Positions 24,674 through 34,322 of a stretch of 64,000 bases of DNA are shown here, in pieces (the stretch's first letter is position 1; each line of letters starts with the position of its first letter). The translations under genes and the position numbers were made by a program. A model generated the notes under the pieces. That model worked only from the letters and a program-made list of their open reading frames with translations. It was not told where the DNA came from and did no database searches. The stretch lies in NCBI RefSeq assembly GCF_030705605.1, contig NZ_JAPCKK010000016.1:496001-560000 (forward strand). Reading direction: 5' to 3'. This DNA comes from Paenibacillus zeirhizosphaerae. Its GTDB lineage: Bacteria > Bacillota > Bacilli > Paenibacillales > Paenibacillaceae.

Positions 24674-26062
24674 TTATTTCACAACTTGTATTAACTTGGG
24701 GCCGATTTCCTGCAGAGGCAGGAGATGCCTTACACAGTTTAACTCCACGGCAGAGCGGGGCATGCCGTATACGACGCAGGTTTCTTCATTTTCCGCGAAT
24801 GTGGATTGAACGCCTTTGTCGTACAGCAGTTTCATCATTTTGGCTCCATCGCTGCCCATTCCTGTCAGCAGAACAAGATGCCGTTCCAGAGAAGTAAAAG
24901 GCACAAGGGACTCAAACATGGTGTCTACCGAAGGTCTATGACCGTTACGCGGCTCTTCCGATGTAAGAGAAATCGTATACCTGCTACCATGTCCGCCGGT
25001 TATTTTCATTTGATATCCTCCCGGGGCAACGTAGGCTGTTCCATTCTCCAGCATCATTCCCTGCTCCGCCTCCACGACCTTAAGCCTACTGAGCGAGTTA
25101 AGTCGCTGGGCGAGTGAGCGGGTGAAGTTCGGCGGCATATGCTGCACAATCACGATCGGTGCCGGAAAATTGCCCGGAAGGCTTTCCAGCAGTGTCTTGA
25201 GTGCTCTTGGACCACCGGTCGAGCATCCGACCGCTACCAGCTTACGCAGATCGTTGGAGCCTCCGGAGCTTTGAAGCGGAGACGGTGTTGATGCCAGAGA
25301 CGGAACGACTGGACGTATTTCTGCCAACGGAGCGTCTGGCTTCTTTGGATGCTCCGGCATTTTCTGTGCTGCCCGCTTCTGGAGCTCTGGCTTAGGCTTC
25401 TTGTTATCCGTCGTTTTGGCTGCTTGCCGGGCAAGCACATCGGGAATGGAAGTGTTCCGGTTAACTTTGCTTGAAGAGAAAGGTGCCGTTCCAGGCCGCT
25501 CCGTCTGCCTGTTCTGCTGTGGAGCGGCTGTCTCACGCGGCGGCGATGCGGCCGGCGGAATAAGTGGACGTACAAGCGGCTTCAATTCAACAGTCCGCTC
25601 CTTGATCGCTCTTTCCTCGACAACCCTTTTCAGCGCTTCCTCCCGGTCAGCTCTCTGCTTTACCGCCTGCATGGCGGTTCTCATTTGCTCACGCAATGAC
25701 GCGCCGACCTGCTGAATATCCTGGGAATGGGAGACGGATGGCTTGCGGATAAAATCGAAGGCTCCCGCCTCCAGTGCCATGATCGTTTCCTTCATTCCTT
25801 CCTCGTTGATCCCTGATAGCATGATCACCGGCAGCGGATGTTCCTTCATGATGAGCTTCAATGCCTCGAGACCGTTCATTTCCGGCATTTCCACATCCAT
25901 CGTCACCAGATCGGGCTTGAGCCCACGGATCTTGTCCAAGGCTTCCCTGCCATTTACTGCGGTACCGGCAATTTCAAAAGAAGTATCCTGTACAATCAAA
26001 TCGGAAATGATTTTCCGCATAAAGGCAGAATCATCTACGATCAGTACCCGAAAAACTGCCAA
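24674..26062 (-). CDS. cheB: Chemotaxis response regulator protein-glutamate methylesterase CheB
   Basis: CheB removes methyl groups from chemoreceptors once phosphorylated. The receiver domain (1-120) has the phosphorylated Asp56 in LVTMDVEMPEMNG. The methylesterase domain has GCSTGGPRAL (catalytic Ser), IVQHMPPNFT (His) and GMGSDGAKMM (Asp). At 462 residues it is about 100 longer than Bacillus CheB because of a Pro/Lys/Arg/Ala-rich linker at about 145-270. I chose the TTG at 26062, 8 nt after GAGG, giving MAVFRVLIVDDSAFMRK. A GTG at 26071 is possible. The partner methyltransferase CheR is not in the window. Confidence 0.95.
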   Translation of the reverse strand: MAVFRVLIVDDSAFMRKIISDLIVQDTSFEIAGTAVNGREALDKIRGLKPDLVTMDVEMPEMNGLEALKLIMKEHPLPVIMLSGINEEGMKETIMALEAGAFDFIRKPSVSHSQDIQQVGASLREQMRTAMQAVKQRADREEALKRVVEERAIKERTVELKPLVRPLIPPAASPPRETAAPQQNRQTERPGTAPFSSSKVNRNTSIPDVLARQAAKTTDNKKPKPELQKRAAQKMPEHPKKPDAPLAEIRPVVPSLASTPSPLQSSGGSNDLRKLVAVGCSTGGPRALKTLLESLPGNFPAPIVIVQHMPPNFTRSLAQRLNSLSRLKVVEAEQGMMLENGTAYVAPGGYQMKITGGHGSRYTISLTSEEPRNGHRPSVDTMFESLVPFTSLERHLVLLTGMGSDGAKMMKLLYDKGVQSTFAENEETCVVYGMPRSAVELNCVRHLLPLQEIGPKLIQVVK

Positions 26063-26092
26063 TTTCAACACCTCTGTTCCCTTATCTCAGAA

Positions 26093-26980
26093 TCATTTTG
26101 TTGAGCGTCGAAGCCATTTTTGCATAAATCCTTTGATTCCTGCTAAGGTTCCAGTTTCCGCCGCAACGGGCATTAAGGCAAAGCGGTGTGCCAAACGTAA
26201 TATGTCTTTGGAAGCCGGGCAGCCCGGATAAGCGAGTGAAAAAGGAACCTGTTTTTTAACAGCTTGCATGACATGCTGATCATCGCGGATATGTCCCAGA
26301 AGCGGGATATTCAATCCCAGAAAGCGATGCGCGACCAGCGAAATTTTATTAGCAACCTGCAGGGCCTCATTATCGTTATCGGCACGGTTGACGATAATCT
26401 TAAATACCGTGTCTTGTTGCACCCCGTTTACTACTTTGATCAGTGCATACGCATCTGTAATGGAGGTGGGCTCCGGTGTAGTGATGACCAGACATTCGTC
26501 TGCCGAGGTGATGAACTTCAGATTTTCCTTGGACAAGCCGGCCCCTGTATCAAAAAACACATAATCCATCTCAGCGGCCAGCTCCTCCACCTGCTCCGCA
26601 AAACATTCCAGGTCCTGCTCCGACAGGGAAAACAGCTCGCTTACCCCTGATCCGCCTGGAATATAAGGAAGTGAACCGGCTCCATTCTGTACGATCTCGG
26701 CAATCGTCTTTTCTCTCCTCAGCACATGAGCGAGATTGTATCTGGAGGAGGTGCCCATAAGAATATCAATATTTGCCATTCCGATATCCGCGTCAAAAAC
26801 GAGTACTCGTTTGCCCAGGCTTTGGAGCGCCAGCGCAAAATTCAGCGTAAAATTGGACTTGCCCACACCGCCTTTGCCGCTGGATACCGTAACGATCTTG
26901 GCCTGTCCGTTGCGCCTGGGGGGACGGCTTTGCTCATGCTGCGAAGCCATTTGTCTCAGAGACTGGGCCTGGTCGCTCAT
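26093..26980 (-). CDS. flhG: Flagellar number/placement ATPase FlhG (YlxH, MinD-like)
   Basis: FlhG is a MinD/ParA-type ATPase that works with FlhF to set flagellar number and position and helps load C-ring proteins. The N-terminal DQAQSLRQM (residues 3-11) is the motif that activates the FlhF GTPase. The deviant Walker A is KGGVGKS (36-42), and the switch regions are FDADIGMANIDIL and FFDTGAGLS. The C-terminal amphipathic membrane-targeting helix may be the GFMQKWLRRS end. It overlaps flhF by 4 nt (ATGA). Confidence 0.96.
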   Translation of the reverse strand: MSDQAQSLRQMASQHEQSRPPRRNGQAKIVTVSSGKGGVGKSNFTLNFALALQSLGKRVLVFDADIGMANIDILMGTSSRYNLAHVLRREKTIAEIVQNGAGSLPYIPGGSGVSELFSLSEQDLECFAEQVEELAAEMDYVFFDTGAGLSKENLKFITSADECLVITTPEPTSITDAYALIKVVNGVQQDTVFKIIVNRADNDNEALQVANKISLVAHRFLGLNIPLLGHIRDDQHVMQAVKKQVPFSLAYPGCPASKDILRLAHRFALMPVAAETGTLAGIKGFMQKWLRRSTK

Positions 26981-28350
26981 ACCCGGTCTTCTCCCAGCAG
27001 AAGTGTCTGAATCATGACGTCATCGGGCATCAGCAGATCGTCGGGAACGTTCTGGCCGTTGGTCATATAGGACAATGACAACGGATAATGCCGAAGGACA
27101 TTAAATATGGCTCCCAGGCTTCCTGTTTCATCCATTTTGGTGAATATCACCTTGTCCAATCCATATTTATTGAAGTGTTCGGTAATCTCAAGCATATCCT
27201 TGGATTTCGAGGTCAGACTCAAAACCAGGTAGGTTTCGCTTTCTTCCATGGGTGTCAGCAGACTCTGGAGCTCGGATACGAGCAACTCGTTTCTGTAATT
27301 GCGCCCGGCTGTATCCATCAGGATCAAATCGCAATGCTCAAGCTTCTGCAGCGCCCGCTGCAGATCCCCAGGAGATTGCACAACTTCCAGTGGGACATTC
27401 AGAATCGTGGCGTAGGTCCGCAGCTGCTCCACTGCTGAAATACGATACGTATCAGATGTAATAAAGCCAACCTTACGCTGATATTTGAAAAGCTGCTCTG
27501 CAGCCAGCTTGGCAATCGTCGTTGTTTTGCCCACCCCGGTGGGGCCTGCTATGTACACGATTTTGGTTCCCGAGGAAATTCCTCCGCCAAAACGGTGACT
27601 CAGAAACTGCTGTATTTCTTCACTTAGGGCCTTCTTAAAAGAAAATTCCTCAATTGAAACACCGCTGTCCTGCTGGCGCTGGAGCACCCGTTCCAGCCAT
27701 TCGTTCGCCAGCGCTTGTTCCACATCCTGTTCCAGAAGACGTTCACGCAGTGTCTGCGCTTGCTCAGGCAGAGCCGGTGAGACCTGTGTATAACGTGAAA
27801 TCCGGTTCATCATCGCTTTCATTTCACGGATTTCTTCAAGGAGCGCATCCTGGGACACAGAATCGGAAGCATCGCCATCCTTCACAGCAAAGCGCTCGTC
27901 CGCCAACGCAGCAGCCGTTAAATCAGACACCGGCAGAACCGCTTCATGCGGAAAGCTCTGAGGCCCGCTACTCCCTTGTGATTCAGCCTGTTGACGCGGC
28001 GGCTCTGCTGCTGTTTGCCTTCGCTTGCCGTCTCCCTCACTGTCTTTGCTCAGCATTGCTGCTGTTCGCTTATAGGCACCGGGAGCTGTCACACGGGCAG
28101 CGACTGCTTGCGGGACATGGGGCTGCTTTTGGGAAGAGTTAACCGGTGAGCCGGAAGTAGTTCGCGCTGATGCATCAGTCTCCTTCTCCACTGCGGCAAT
28201 GACCTCGATCTTCTTTTTCGAAAACAAACCCAAAAATCCGCCGACCTTCATCTCTTTCGTGCTAAGAATTACAGCATCTGTCCCTAGTTCCCCTCTGATT
28301 TGCTGCATCGCCTCAGGCATCGTGTCAACAACGTATCGTTTCACTCTCAT
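26977..28350 (-). CDS. flhF: Flagellar biosynthesis SRP-like GTPase FlhF
   Basis: FlhF is the third SRP-type GTPase, related to Ffh and FtsY, and marks the site of new flagella. The B domain (1-50, MRVKRYVVDTMPEAMQQIRGELG) is followed by a long low-complexity stretch (about 55-165). The NG domain then has G1 [14 protein letters not shown] (269-283), ITSDTYRISAVEQLRTYA, DTAGRNYRN and TKMDETGSLG. The 457 residues exceed the 366 of Bacillus because of the linker. It overlaps flhA and flhG by 4 nt each. Confidence 0.97.
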   Translation of the reverse strand: MRVKRYVVDTMPEAMQQIRGELGTDAVILSTKEMKVGGFLGLFSKKKIEVIAAVEKETDASARTTSGSPVNSSQKQPHVPQAVAARVTAPGAYKRTAAMLSKDSEGDGKRRQTAAEPPRQQAESQGSSGPQSFPHEAVLPVSDLTAAALADERFAVKDGDASDSVSQDALLEEIREMKAMMNRISRYTQVSPALPEQAQTLRERLLEQDVEQALANEWLERVLQRQQDSGVSIEEFSFKKALSEEIQQFLSHRFGGGISSGTKIVYIAGPTGVGKTTTIAKLAAEQLFKYQRKVGFITSDTYRISAVEQLRTYATILNVPLEVVQSPGDLQRALQKLEHCDLILMDTAGRNYRNELLVSELQSLLTPMEESETYLVLSLTSKSKDMLEITEHFNKYGLDKVIFTKMDETGSLGAIFNVLRHYPLSLSYMTNGQNVPDDLLMPDDVMIQTLLLGEDRV

Positions 28351-30380
28351 AAGTTCACCACCCCGACACTTTGAATTTCAACGTTCGGTTCAAGCTCGCT
28401 GTAAGATAACACCGGAATATCCTGCATGGTCCGTTCGATAACCTGACGCAGGTACATACGGATGGTCGGCGAGGTCAGGACAATCGGCTGCTGGCCGGAT
28501 TGCACCAGTCGGTTAATCTGCTCGGTAAGCTTTTGATATACGGTCTGAGTTGAGACAGGATCGAGAGCCAGGTAGCTTCCCTGTTCGGTCTGCTGCACGC
28601 TTTCCGCAATTTTTTTCTCAAGGGACGGACCGACCGTGATCACCTTCAACGTATCTCCCTTTTGCGAGTATTGCTGTGTAATCTGACGTGAAAGCGCCTG
28701 TCTTACATATTCAGTAAGCACATCCGGATCTTTCGTATAGGTGCCGTAATCAGCCAGTGTTTCAAAAATGGTAACCATATCCCGGATCGATATTTTTTCA
28801 CGAAGCAGCTTGGCAAGCACCTTCTGCACGTCCCCGACGCTAAGCACAGAAGGGATCAGCTCGTCCACCAATGCCGGGTAATGCTCTTTCAGATTATCGA
28901 TAAGCGCTCTCGTCTCCTGTCTGCCAAGGAGCTCGTGAGCATGCCTTTTGATGGTTTCCGTTAAATGAGTGGCCACAACAGATGGGGGATCCACCACCGT
29001 ATAACCCGACAGCTCCGCAATATCCTTCGTGGACTCATCGATCCATAAGGCAGGCAAACCGAAGGCCGGTTCTGTCGTTTCGATTCCCGATACGGAATCG
29101 TCATCATAGCCAGGGCTCATCGCCAGGTAATGGTTCAGCAGTAACTCACCGCCGCCTACGTTATTGCCTTTAATTTTGATCACATACTCATTAGGCTTGA
29201 GTTGAATGTTATCCCGAATCCGGATGACAGGGACCACCAAACCCAGCTCCAGCGCGCATTGACGGCGGATCATGATGATTCTATCCAGAAGGTCTCCTCC
29301 CTGCTGGGTATCCGCCAGCGGAATAAGTCCATATCCGAATTCGAATTCGATCGGGTCTACCTGCAGGAGGCTGATGACACTCTCCGGACTGCGGACCTCT
29401 TCAATCTGCTGTTCTTCTTCCATCTGCTCATCCTCGATCGATTTACGCTCAATGTTCTGCTGCATTCTACGCGCAACATAAAATAACAGCAGCGCAAGCG
29501 GCAGCGTCGTAAGGACATGAATCGGGGTAAAAAAACCGAGCAGCGCAACAGTTACTGACACAATATAGATCAGCTTCGGGAATAAAAACAGCTGTCCGGA
29601 CAAGTCCTGGGCCAGATTGCCCTCAGACGAAGCGCGGGTGACGATCAGACCGGAAGCCGTCGAGATCAGCAGCGCCGGGATCTGGCTCACCAGCCCGTCA
29701 CCGATCGTAAGCACCGAGAAGGTAGACAAGGCTTCCTGAAAACCCAGTCCCATGACCGCCATGCCGATAATAAAACCGCCGACCAGGTTGATGATCAGAA
29801 TAATGATGCTCGCAATGGCATCACCTTTGACGAACTTACTGGCACCGTCCATCGCACCGTAGAAATCGGCTTCCCGCTCGATCTTGCTGCGACGCTCACG
29901 CGCCTGCTGCTCATTGATAAGTCCTGCGTTTAAATCCGCATCAATGCTCATTTGCTTCCCCGGCATGGCATCGAGTGTAAAGCGAGCGCCTACCTCGGCA
30001 ACCCGTTCCGAGCCTTTGGTAATTACAATAAATTGCACAATAACCAAAATCAGGAACACGATAAACCCGATGGCAATTTGACCGCCCGCGATCCAGCTCC
30101 CGAAGGTGGCCACCACTTCCCCTGCATGCCCGGTTCCTAAAATAAGCTTCGTCGTGGATATGTTCAAAGCAAGGCGGAAAAGTGTCGTAATCAGCAGCAG
30201 CGCCGGGAAAATGGAGAATTCCAGCGCCTCCTTGGTATTCATCGCCAGCAGCAAAATCATAAGCGCGAGCGCAATATTAATGACAAGCAGGATATCGAGC
30301 AGCCATGCAGGAATCGGAAGTATCATCATCAGCACTATGCCGATAACGCCTCCAAGGACAGCTATATCTTTGGTTTTCAA
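28347..30380 (-). CDS. flhA: Flagellar export gate protein FlhA
   Basis: FlhA forms the nonameric gate of the flagellar type III export apparatus. The 677 residues have about eight N-terminal membrane helices with the FHIPEP-family signature region (FPALLLITTLFRLALNISTTKLIL), the long cytoplasmic loop FTLDAMPGKQMSIDADLNAGLI, and a large cytoplasmic domain beginning with GYGLIPLAD and ending VPVLSYSEL. The start is TTG at 30380, with GGAGGG 10 nt upstream. Confidence 0.98.
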   Translation of the reverse strand: MKTKDIAVLGGVIGIVLMMILPIPAWLLDILLVINIALALMILLLAMNTKEALEFSIFPALLLITTLFRLALNISTTKLILGTGHAGEVVATFGSWIAGGQIAIGFIVFLILVIVQFIVITKGSERVAEVGARFTLDAMPGKQMSIDADLNAGLINEQQARERRSKIEREADFYGAMDGASKFVKGDAIASIIILIINLVGGFIIGMAVMGLGFQEALSTFSVLTIGDGLVSQIPALLISTASGLIVTRASSEGNLAQDLSGQLFLFPKLIYIVSVTVALLGFFTPIHVLTTLPLALLLFYVARRMQQNIERKSIEDEQMEEEQQIEEVRSPESVISLLQVDPIEFEFGYGLIPLADTQQGGDLLDRIIMIRRQCALELGLVVPVIRIRDNIQLKPNEYVIKIKGNNVGGGELLLNHYLAMSPGYDDDSVSGIETTEPAFGLPALWIDESTKDIAELSGYTVVDPPSVVATHLTETIKRHAHELLGRQETRALIDNLKEHYPALVDELIPSVLSVGDVQKVLAKLLREKISIRDMVTIFETLADYGTYTKDPDVLTEYVRQALSRQITQQYSQKGDTLKVITVGPSLEKKIAESVQQTEQGSYLALDPVSTQTVYQKLTEQINRLVQSGQQPIVLTSPTIRMYLRQVIERTMQDIPVLSYSELEPNVEIQSVGVVNL

Positions 30381-30403
30381 TGGTCTCTTGCCCTCCGATC
30401 CCG

Positions 30404-31489
30404 CTATTTCGTCTTACCTTTTAATTTATATACATACGCCAGCACTTCAGCGACCGCTTGAAACAAGTCCCCAGGAATCGTGTCCCCGATTTCCGCCCTT
30501 GCATAGAGCGCCCGTGCCAGCGGCTTATTTTCCATCGTAATTACGCCATGCTCTTTGGCGATCTCCTTGATGCGCAGCGCCATGTAATCCTGACCTTTCG
30601 CAACAATCTGCGGGGCCTCCATTTCCGAGCCGTCATACTTAAGAGCTACCGCAAAATGCGTAGGGTTGGTGATGATCACGTCCGCTTTGGGAATCTCCTG
30701 CATCATGCGCTGCATCGCCATGCGTCGCTGGCGTTCACGAATCTTCCCTTTGATCAGCGGATCACCCTCCATTTTTTTGTACTCATCCTTGATATCCTGT
30801 TTGGACATCCGCAGGCTTTTTTCATGCTCATATCTCTGGTAGAGATAATCCATAACAGCAAGCACAAACAGACAGACACCGATTTTAATGCCCAGCTCCA
30901 TCGTTAAACCGGCGGCATAGGACAGGATCTGATCACCTGTCAACTCGGACATTTTGGACATATCGCCTCTTGTATCCCAAATGACACTGTACACAAGAAA
31001 ACCGATAATGGTCATTTTCAGAATGGATTTCAGAAACTCTACTGCTGAACGCATTGAAAATATGTTTTTAAAACCTTTGATCGGATTCAGCTTGCTGAAT
31101 TTAGGAGTCAGGCCTTCGCCTGTCAGCAGAAAGCCGACCTGCACATAGTTTGCAAGAATAGCAATCAAAAAAGCGGACACAAAAATAGGAGACAATATCA
31201 ACAAAATCTGAACACCGTATTGACCGAACATCGTAATCACATTTTCCGTGTTGACATCCATCGTAAGCCTGTTCGTAAAAATATCTGTAAACAAACGGAC
31301 CGTACTATCTTTGAAATAGGTGCCAAACATCATCAAGCTCAGCACGGAGATCAGCAGCACTGCAGAGGTCGATATTTCCTGACTCTTGGCAACCTGACCC
31401 TTTTTGCGGGCTTCCTGCTGCTTCTTGGGTGTAGCTTTTTCTGTCTTTTCCCCGGCAAACAGTTGCAGATCAAGGGAATATTTCAGCAC
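30404..31489 (-). CDS. flhB: Flagellar export protein FlhB
   Basis: FlhB is the export switch that changes substrate class when the hook is complete. Four membrane helices follow the N-terminus LDLQLFAGEKTEKATPKKQQEARKKGQ. The cytoplasmic domain contains the self-cleaving NPTHFAVALKY site. The GTG at 31489 (GGAGG 11 nt upstream) gives 361 residues and a family-like N-terminus. The reading frame also extends back into fliR, but that part is upstream of the binding site. A second, shorter FlhB-C-like protein without NPTH is encoded at 61920-62228. Confidence 0.96.
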   Translation of the reverse strand: MLKYSLDLQLFAGEKTEKATPKKQQEARKKGQVAKSQEISTSAVLLISVLSLMMFGTYFKDSTVRLFTDIFTNRLTMDVNTENVITMFGQYGVQILLILSPIFVSAFLIAILANYVQVGFLLTGEGLTPKFSKLNPIKGFKNIFSMRSAVEFLKSILKMTIIGFLVYSVIWDTRGDMSKMSELTGDQILSYAAGLTMELGIKIGVCLFVLAVMDYLYQRYEHEKSLRMSKQDIKDEYKKMEGDPLIKGKIRERQRRMAMQRMMQEIPKADVIITNPTHFAVALKYDGSEMEAPQIVAKGQDYMALRIKEIAKEHGVITMENKPLARALYARAEIGDTIPGDLFQAVAEVLAYVYKLKGKTK

Positions 31490-31508
31490 TTCAACAGGCA
31501 CCTCCAAA

Positions 31509-32300
31509 TCAGGCTTTCGGGCCGCTGCCCACAATGTCCAGCAGACTTCGCATCGCTTCAAACATCACATCAAACAAACGCTCAAAAGAAACAGCGAGAG
31601 CCGGCATCAGCAGAAACAGCATGACCAGACCTACAATCAGCTTGACCGGGACCCCGATCACAAAAATGTTAAACTGTGGCGCTGTTTTGGCCAGAAAACC
31701 CAATCCAACGTCTGTCAGAAAAGTGGCAACTACAATCGGAGCAGCCATTTGAAACGCCAGCAAAAACGATTCGCTGAAGGTTCTGAGCAAAAACTCGGTG
31801 ATGCTTCCACCATACAATTTGACAAAAAAATCATTGTCCAGCGGGACCCAGTTGTAGCTGTACATTATAGCGTCCAGCAAGTAATGATGGCCGTTCATGC
31901 TGAGAAAAAACAGCAGCGCGATCGTATACTTGAAATTGCCCGTAATCGGCACGGAAGCGCCTGTCATCGGATCAAATACACTGGCTATACCCAGTCCAAT
32001 CTGTATGTCGATCAATGAACCCGCCGTCTGGATCGCCATAAACATCAAATAGGCAACAAACCCAAGCAGCAGGCCAATCATGACCTCGCGTATAACAAGA
32101 AGCGCATAGCTTAAATCAGTAGGCACCTGCTGGTTAATGCCGAATGTCAAATACACCAGGATGGACAGGATGCCCGCTATACCGATCCTAAACTGAATAG
32201 GAACCCCACGGGTGGCAAACAAGGGGGTAACCACAAAAAACGATGTAATTCGACAAAATATCAGCAAAAAAACAGGAAAACTCTGCAGTATAATCTCCAT
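31509..32300 (-). CDS. fliR: Flagellar export protein FliR
   Basis: FliR is part of the membrane core complex with FliP and FliQ. The 263 residues are almost entirely hydrophobic helices. The family stretch GVPIQFRIGIAGILSILVYL and IQIGLGIASVFDPMTGASVPITGNF are present. It follows fliQ by 9 bp. Confidence 0.96.
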   Translation of the reverse strand: MEIILQSFPVFLLIFCRITSFFVVTPLFATRGVPIQFRIGIAGILSILVYLTFGINQQVPTDLSYALLVIREVMIGLLLGFVAYLMFMAIQTAGSLIDIQIGLGIASVFDPMTGASVPITGNFKYTIALLFFLSMNGHHYLLDAIMYSYNWVPLDNDFFVKLYGGSITEFLLRTFSESFLLAFQMAAPIVVATFLTDVGLGFLAKTAPQFNIFVIGVPVKLIVGLVMLFLLMPALAVSFERLFDVMFEAMRSLLDIVGSGPKA

Positions 32301-32309
32301 TCCGTCCGC

Positions 32310-32579
32310 CTATCCTATATATCGATACAAATTGTCGAGGATATTGAAGGTGAAATCGACCATGGTCTGCAGGATCCAAGGACCAAACAGCAGAAGAGCA
32401 AGCAGAACCGCCACGATTTTAGGTACGAAGGCCAGCGTCTGTTCCTGTATTTGGGTTGTTGCCTGAAAAATACTGATGATCAACCCCACAACCAGCCCCA
32501 GTATAAGCATGGGCGCACTCACGACAAGCACCGTATACACGGCTTGACCTGCCAGAGAGATAATAAATTCTGATGTCAT
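32310..32579 (-). CDS. fliQ: Flagellar export protein FliQ
   Basis: FliQ is a small subunit of the export gate core. The 89 residues form two membrane helices with the conserved SIFQATTQIQEQTLAFVPKIVAV loop. AAGGAGG precedes the ATG at 32579. Confidence 0.97.
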   Translation of the reverse strand: MTSEFIISLAGQAVYTVLVVSAPMLILGLVVGLIISIFQATTQIQEQTLAFVPKIVAVLLALLLFGPWILQTMVDFTFNILDNLYRYIG

Positions 32580-32617
32580 GGCCGTCCTCCTTGAAGTAAA
32601 TCACAATCCATAAACCC

Positions 32618-33376
32618 TCATGTATTGAAGCTGAGCAGCAATGATTTCACGACCAGATACCAGCCGTCCACAAGGACAAACAGCAGTATTTTGAACGGGA
32701 GCGAAATCATGACCGGAGGCAGCATCATCATCCCCATAGCCATCAAGGTACTTGATACGACAATATCTATAATGAGAAAGGGGATAAATAACATAAAGCC
32801 CATCTGAAAAGCGGTCTTCAACTCACTAATTGCGAATGCCGGAACCATGACAGTCAGAGGAATTTCCTGATAATTGCTGGGCTTTTCCATTTTCGTGTAC
32901 TTCATGAATAAAAGCAGATCTTTTTCGCGTGTGTGGCTGAACATAAAGGTTTTAATCGGTTCCTGCGCTTTTTGCAGCGCTTCCGACTGCGAGAGATCTC
33001 CTTTCAGGTAAGGCTGGAGTGCTGTCTCGTTCATGGTCGCGAATGTAGGAGCCATTATAAACAAGGTCAGGAACAGCGCAAGCCCTACCAGAACCTGATT
33101 GGGTGGCATCTGCTGCGTGCCCAGTGAGGTTCTAACAAACCCAAGTACAATAACAATCCGGGTAAAGCTCGTCATCAGCATGAGCAGAGCAGGCGCAACG
33201 CTGATCACGGTAATAAGTAAAATAATGGACAGCGACGTTGTACCGGGCTGTCCGCTATCTTGGCCGCCGATGTCAATGTTGATGTCCGGAATCGGTTCAG
33301 CGGCGGACGCCGCTGTCACGGACAGGAAGCTGAACAAGACAAGCAGCAAACTGGCTAGTATAATCTTTTTTCTCAT
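32618..33376 (-). CDS. fliP: Flagellar export protein FliP
   Basis: FliP forms the export pore with FliQ and FliR. The 252 residues begin with a cleavable-type signal peptide (MRKKIILASLLLVLFSFLSV, then AASAAEP), followed by four membrane helices. The FliP signatures MLMTSFTRIVIVLGFVR and MGMMMLPPVMISLPFKI are clear. It overlaps fliO by 4 nt. Confidence 0.97.
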   Translation of the reverse strand: MRKKIILASLLLVLFSFLSVTAASAAEPIPDINIDIGGQDSGQPGTTSLSIILLITVISVAPALLMLMTSFTRIVIVLGFVRTSLGTQQMPPNQVLVGLALFLTLFIMAPTFATMNETALQPYLKGDLSQSEALQKAQEPIKTFMFSHTREKDLLLFMKYTKMEKPSNYQEIPLTVMVPAFAISELKTAFQMGFMLFIPFLIIDIVVSSTLMAMGMMMLPPVMISLPFKILLFVLVDGWYLVVKSLLLSFNT

Positions 33377-33894
33377 GCATCTCCCGACCGATCTGTAGTA
33401 TTGTCCTCATTGCGCAGTTTGTCCAGCTTGTCTTTACGACTTGGCATCTGCCGAAGCTTGGACTCGAACAATTCATGAAATGAGATGTCGTCATCCGCTT
33501 CTTCCGGCTGGTCATGACTCTTCCTGCGCAGCTTGTCCCCCAGCTTGGCAAGAAGCGGGGCAAGCGGAGTGCGCTGCAGGGTCGCTTCCTGCTCAAGAGC
33601 GGCCATAATCCGCTCCACTTCCTCAGGATCGGATACCTTATCGATCAGACGAATCTCTTCCCCTACACCAACCAGATAAATACTGCTGCCGATCTCAATC
33701 ATCTGCAGAGATTTGTTCGGAGCAAGTCCCACGCCCCCTATCACCCGGATGGACCTGCTGCCGAACCAGCTCTGATTCTTTTTGCTCAGAAAGCGAATCA
33801 GGTAGAGAATCAATACAATAATGAAGGCAAGCGCAATAAAAACTGTTACCGCATTCCAAGCACTGAAGCCTTCAACCCCTCCGCTGCCTTCCAC
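33373..33894 (-). CDS. fliO: Flagellar biosynthetic protein FliO/FliZ
   Basis: FliO assists assembly of the FliP ring. The 173-residue protein has one membrane helix (about 14-36) and then the FliO domain (IRVIGGVGLAPNKSLQMIEIGSSIYLVGVGEEIRLID). A charged Asp/Lys-rich tail follows. The start is GTG at 33894, 7 nt after GGAGG. Confidence 0.92.
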   Translation of the reverse strand: MEGSGGVEGFSAWNAVTVFIALAFIIVLILYLIRFLSKKNQSWFGSRSIRVIGGVGLAPNKSLQMIEIGSSIYLVGVGEEIRLIDKVSDPEEVERIMAALEQEATLQRTPLAPLLAKLGDKLRRKSHDQPEEADDDISFHELFESKLRQMPSRKDKLDKLRNEDNTTDRSGDA

Positions 33895-33929
33895 TACCGT
33901 ACCTCCTGTCCTGTATCCATTGCCGAATA

Positions 33930-34295
33930 TTACGCGCCTAGGGTTTTGCTAATCGCTTCAATAACACGGTCCGACTGGAATGGCTTCACGATGAAGTCCT
34001 TCGCGCCCGCTTGAATTGCATCGATAACCATGGCCTGCTGGCCCATTGCAGAGCACATAATGACCTTGGCGTTGGCATCAATTTTCTTAATTTCCTTCAA
34101 AGCGGCAATGCCATCCATTTCCGGCATAGTGATGTCCATCGTGATTAGATCTGGACGGAACTCCTTGAACTTCTCAATAGCCTGAGCACCGTCCTGAGCT
34201 TCTCCTACAACCTCATAACCATTCTTTGTCAAAATATCACGGATCATCATTCTCATAAATGCTGCGTCGTCAACGATCAAAATTCGGTTAGCCAT
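33930..34295 (-). CDS. cheY: Chemotaxis response regulator CheY
   Basis: CheY is a single receiver domain of 121 residues that binds the switch when phosphorylated. Asp9/Asp10, the phosphorylation site Asp54 (LITMDITMPEMDG), the Ser at 84-85 (MCSAMG) and the Lys in FIVKPF are present. As in Bacillus it sits between fliY and fliO, next to its phosphatase and target. Confidence 0.97.
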   Translation of the reverse strand: MANRILIVDDAAFMRMMIRDILTKNGYEVVGEAQDGAQAIEKFKEFRPDLITMDITMPEMDGIAALKEIKKIDANAKVIMCSAMGQQAMVIDAIQAGAKDFIVKPFQSDRVIEAISKTLGA

Positions 34296-34322
34296 GTAAA
34301 ATAAATCCTCCCTAAATTATGT

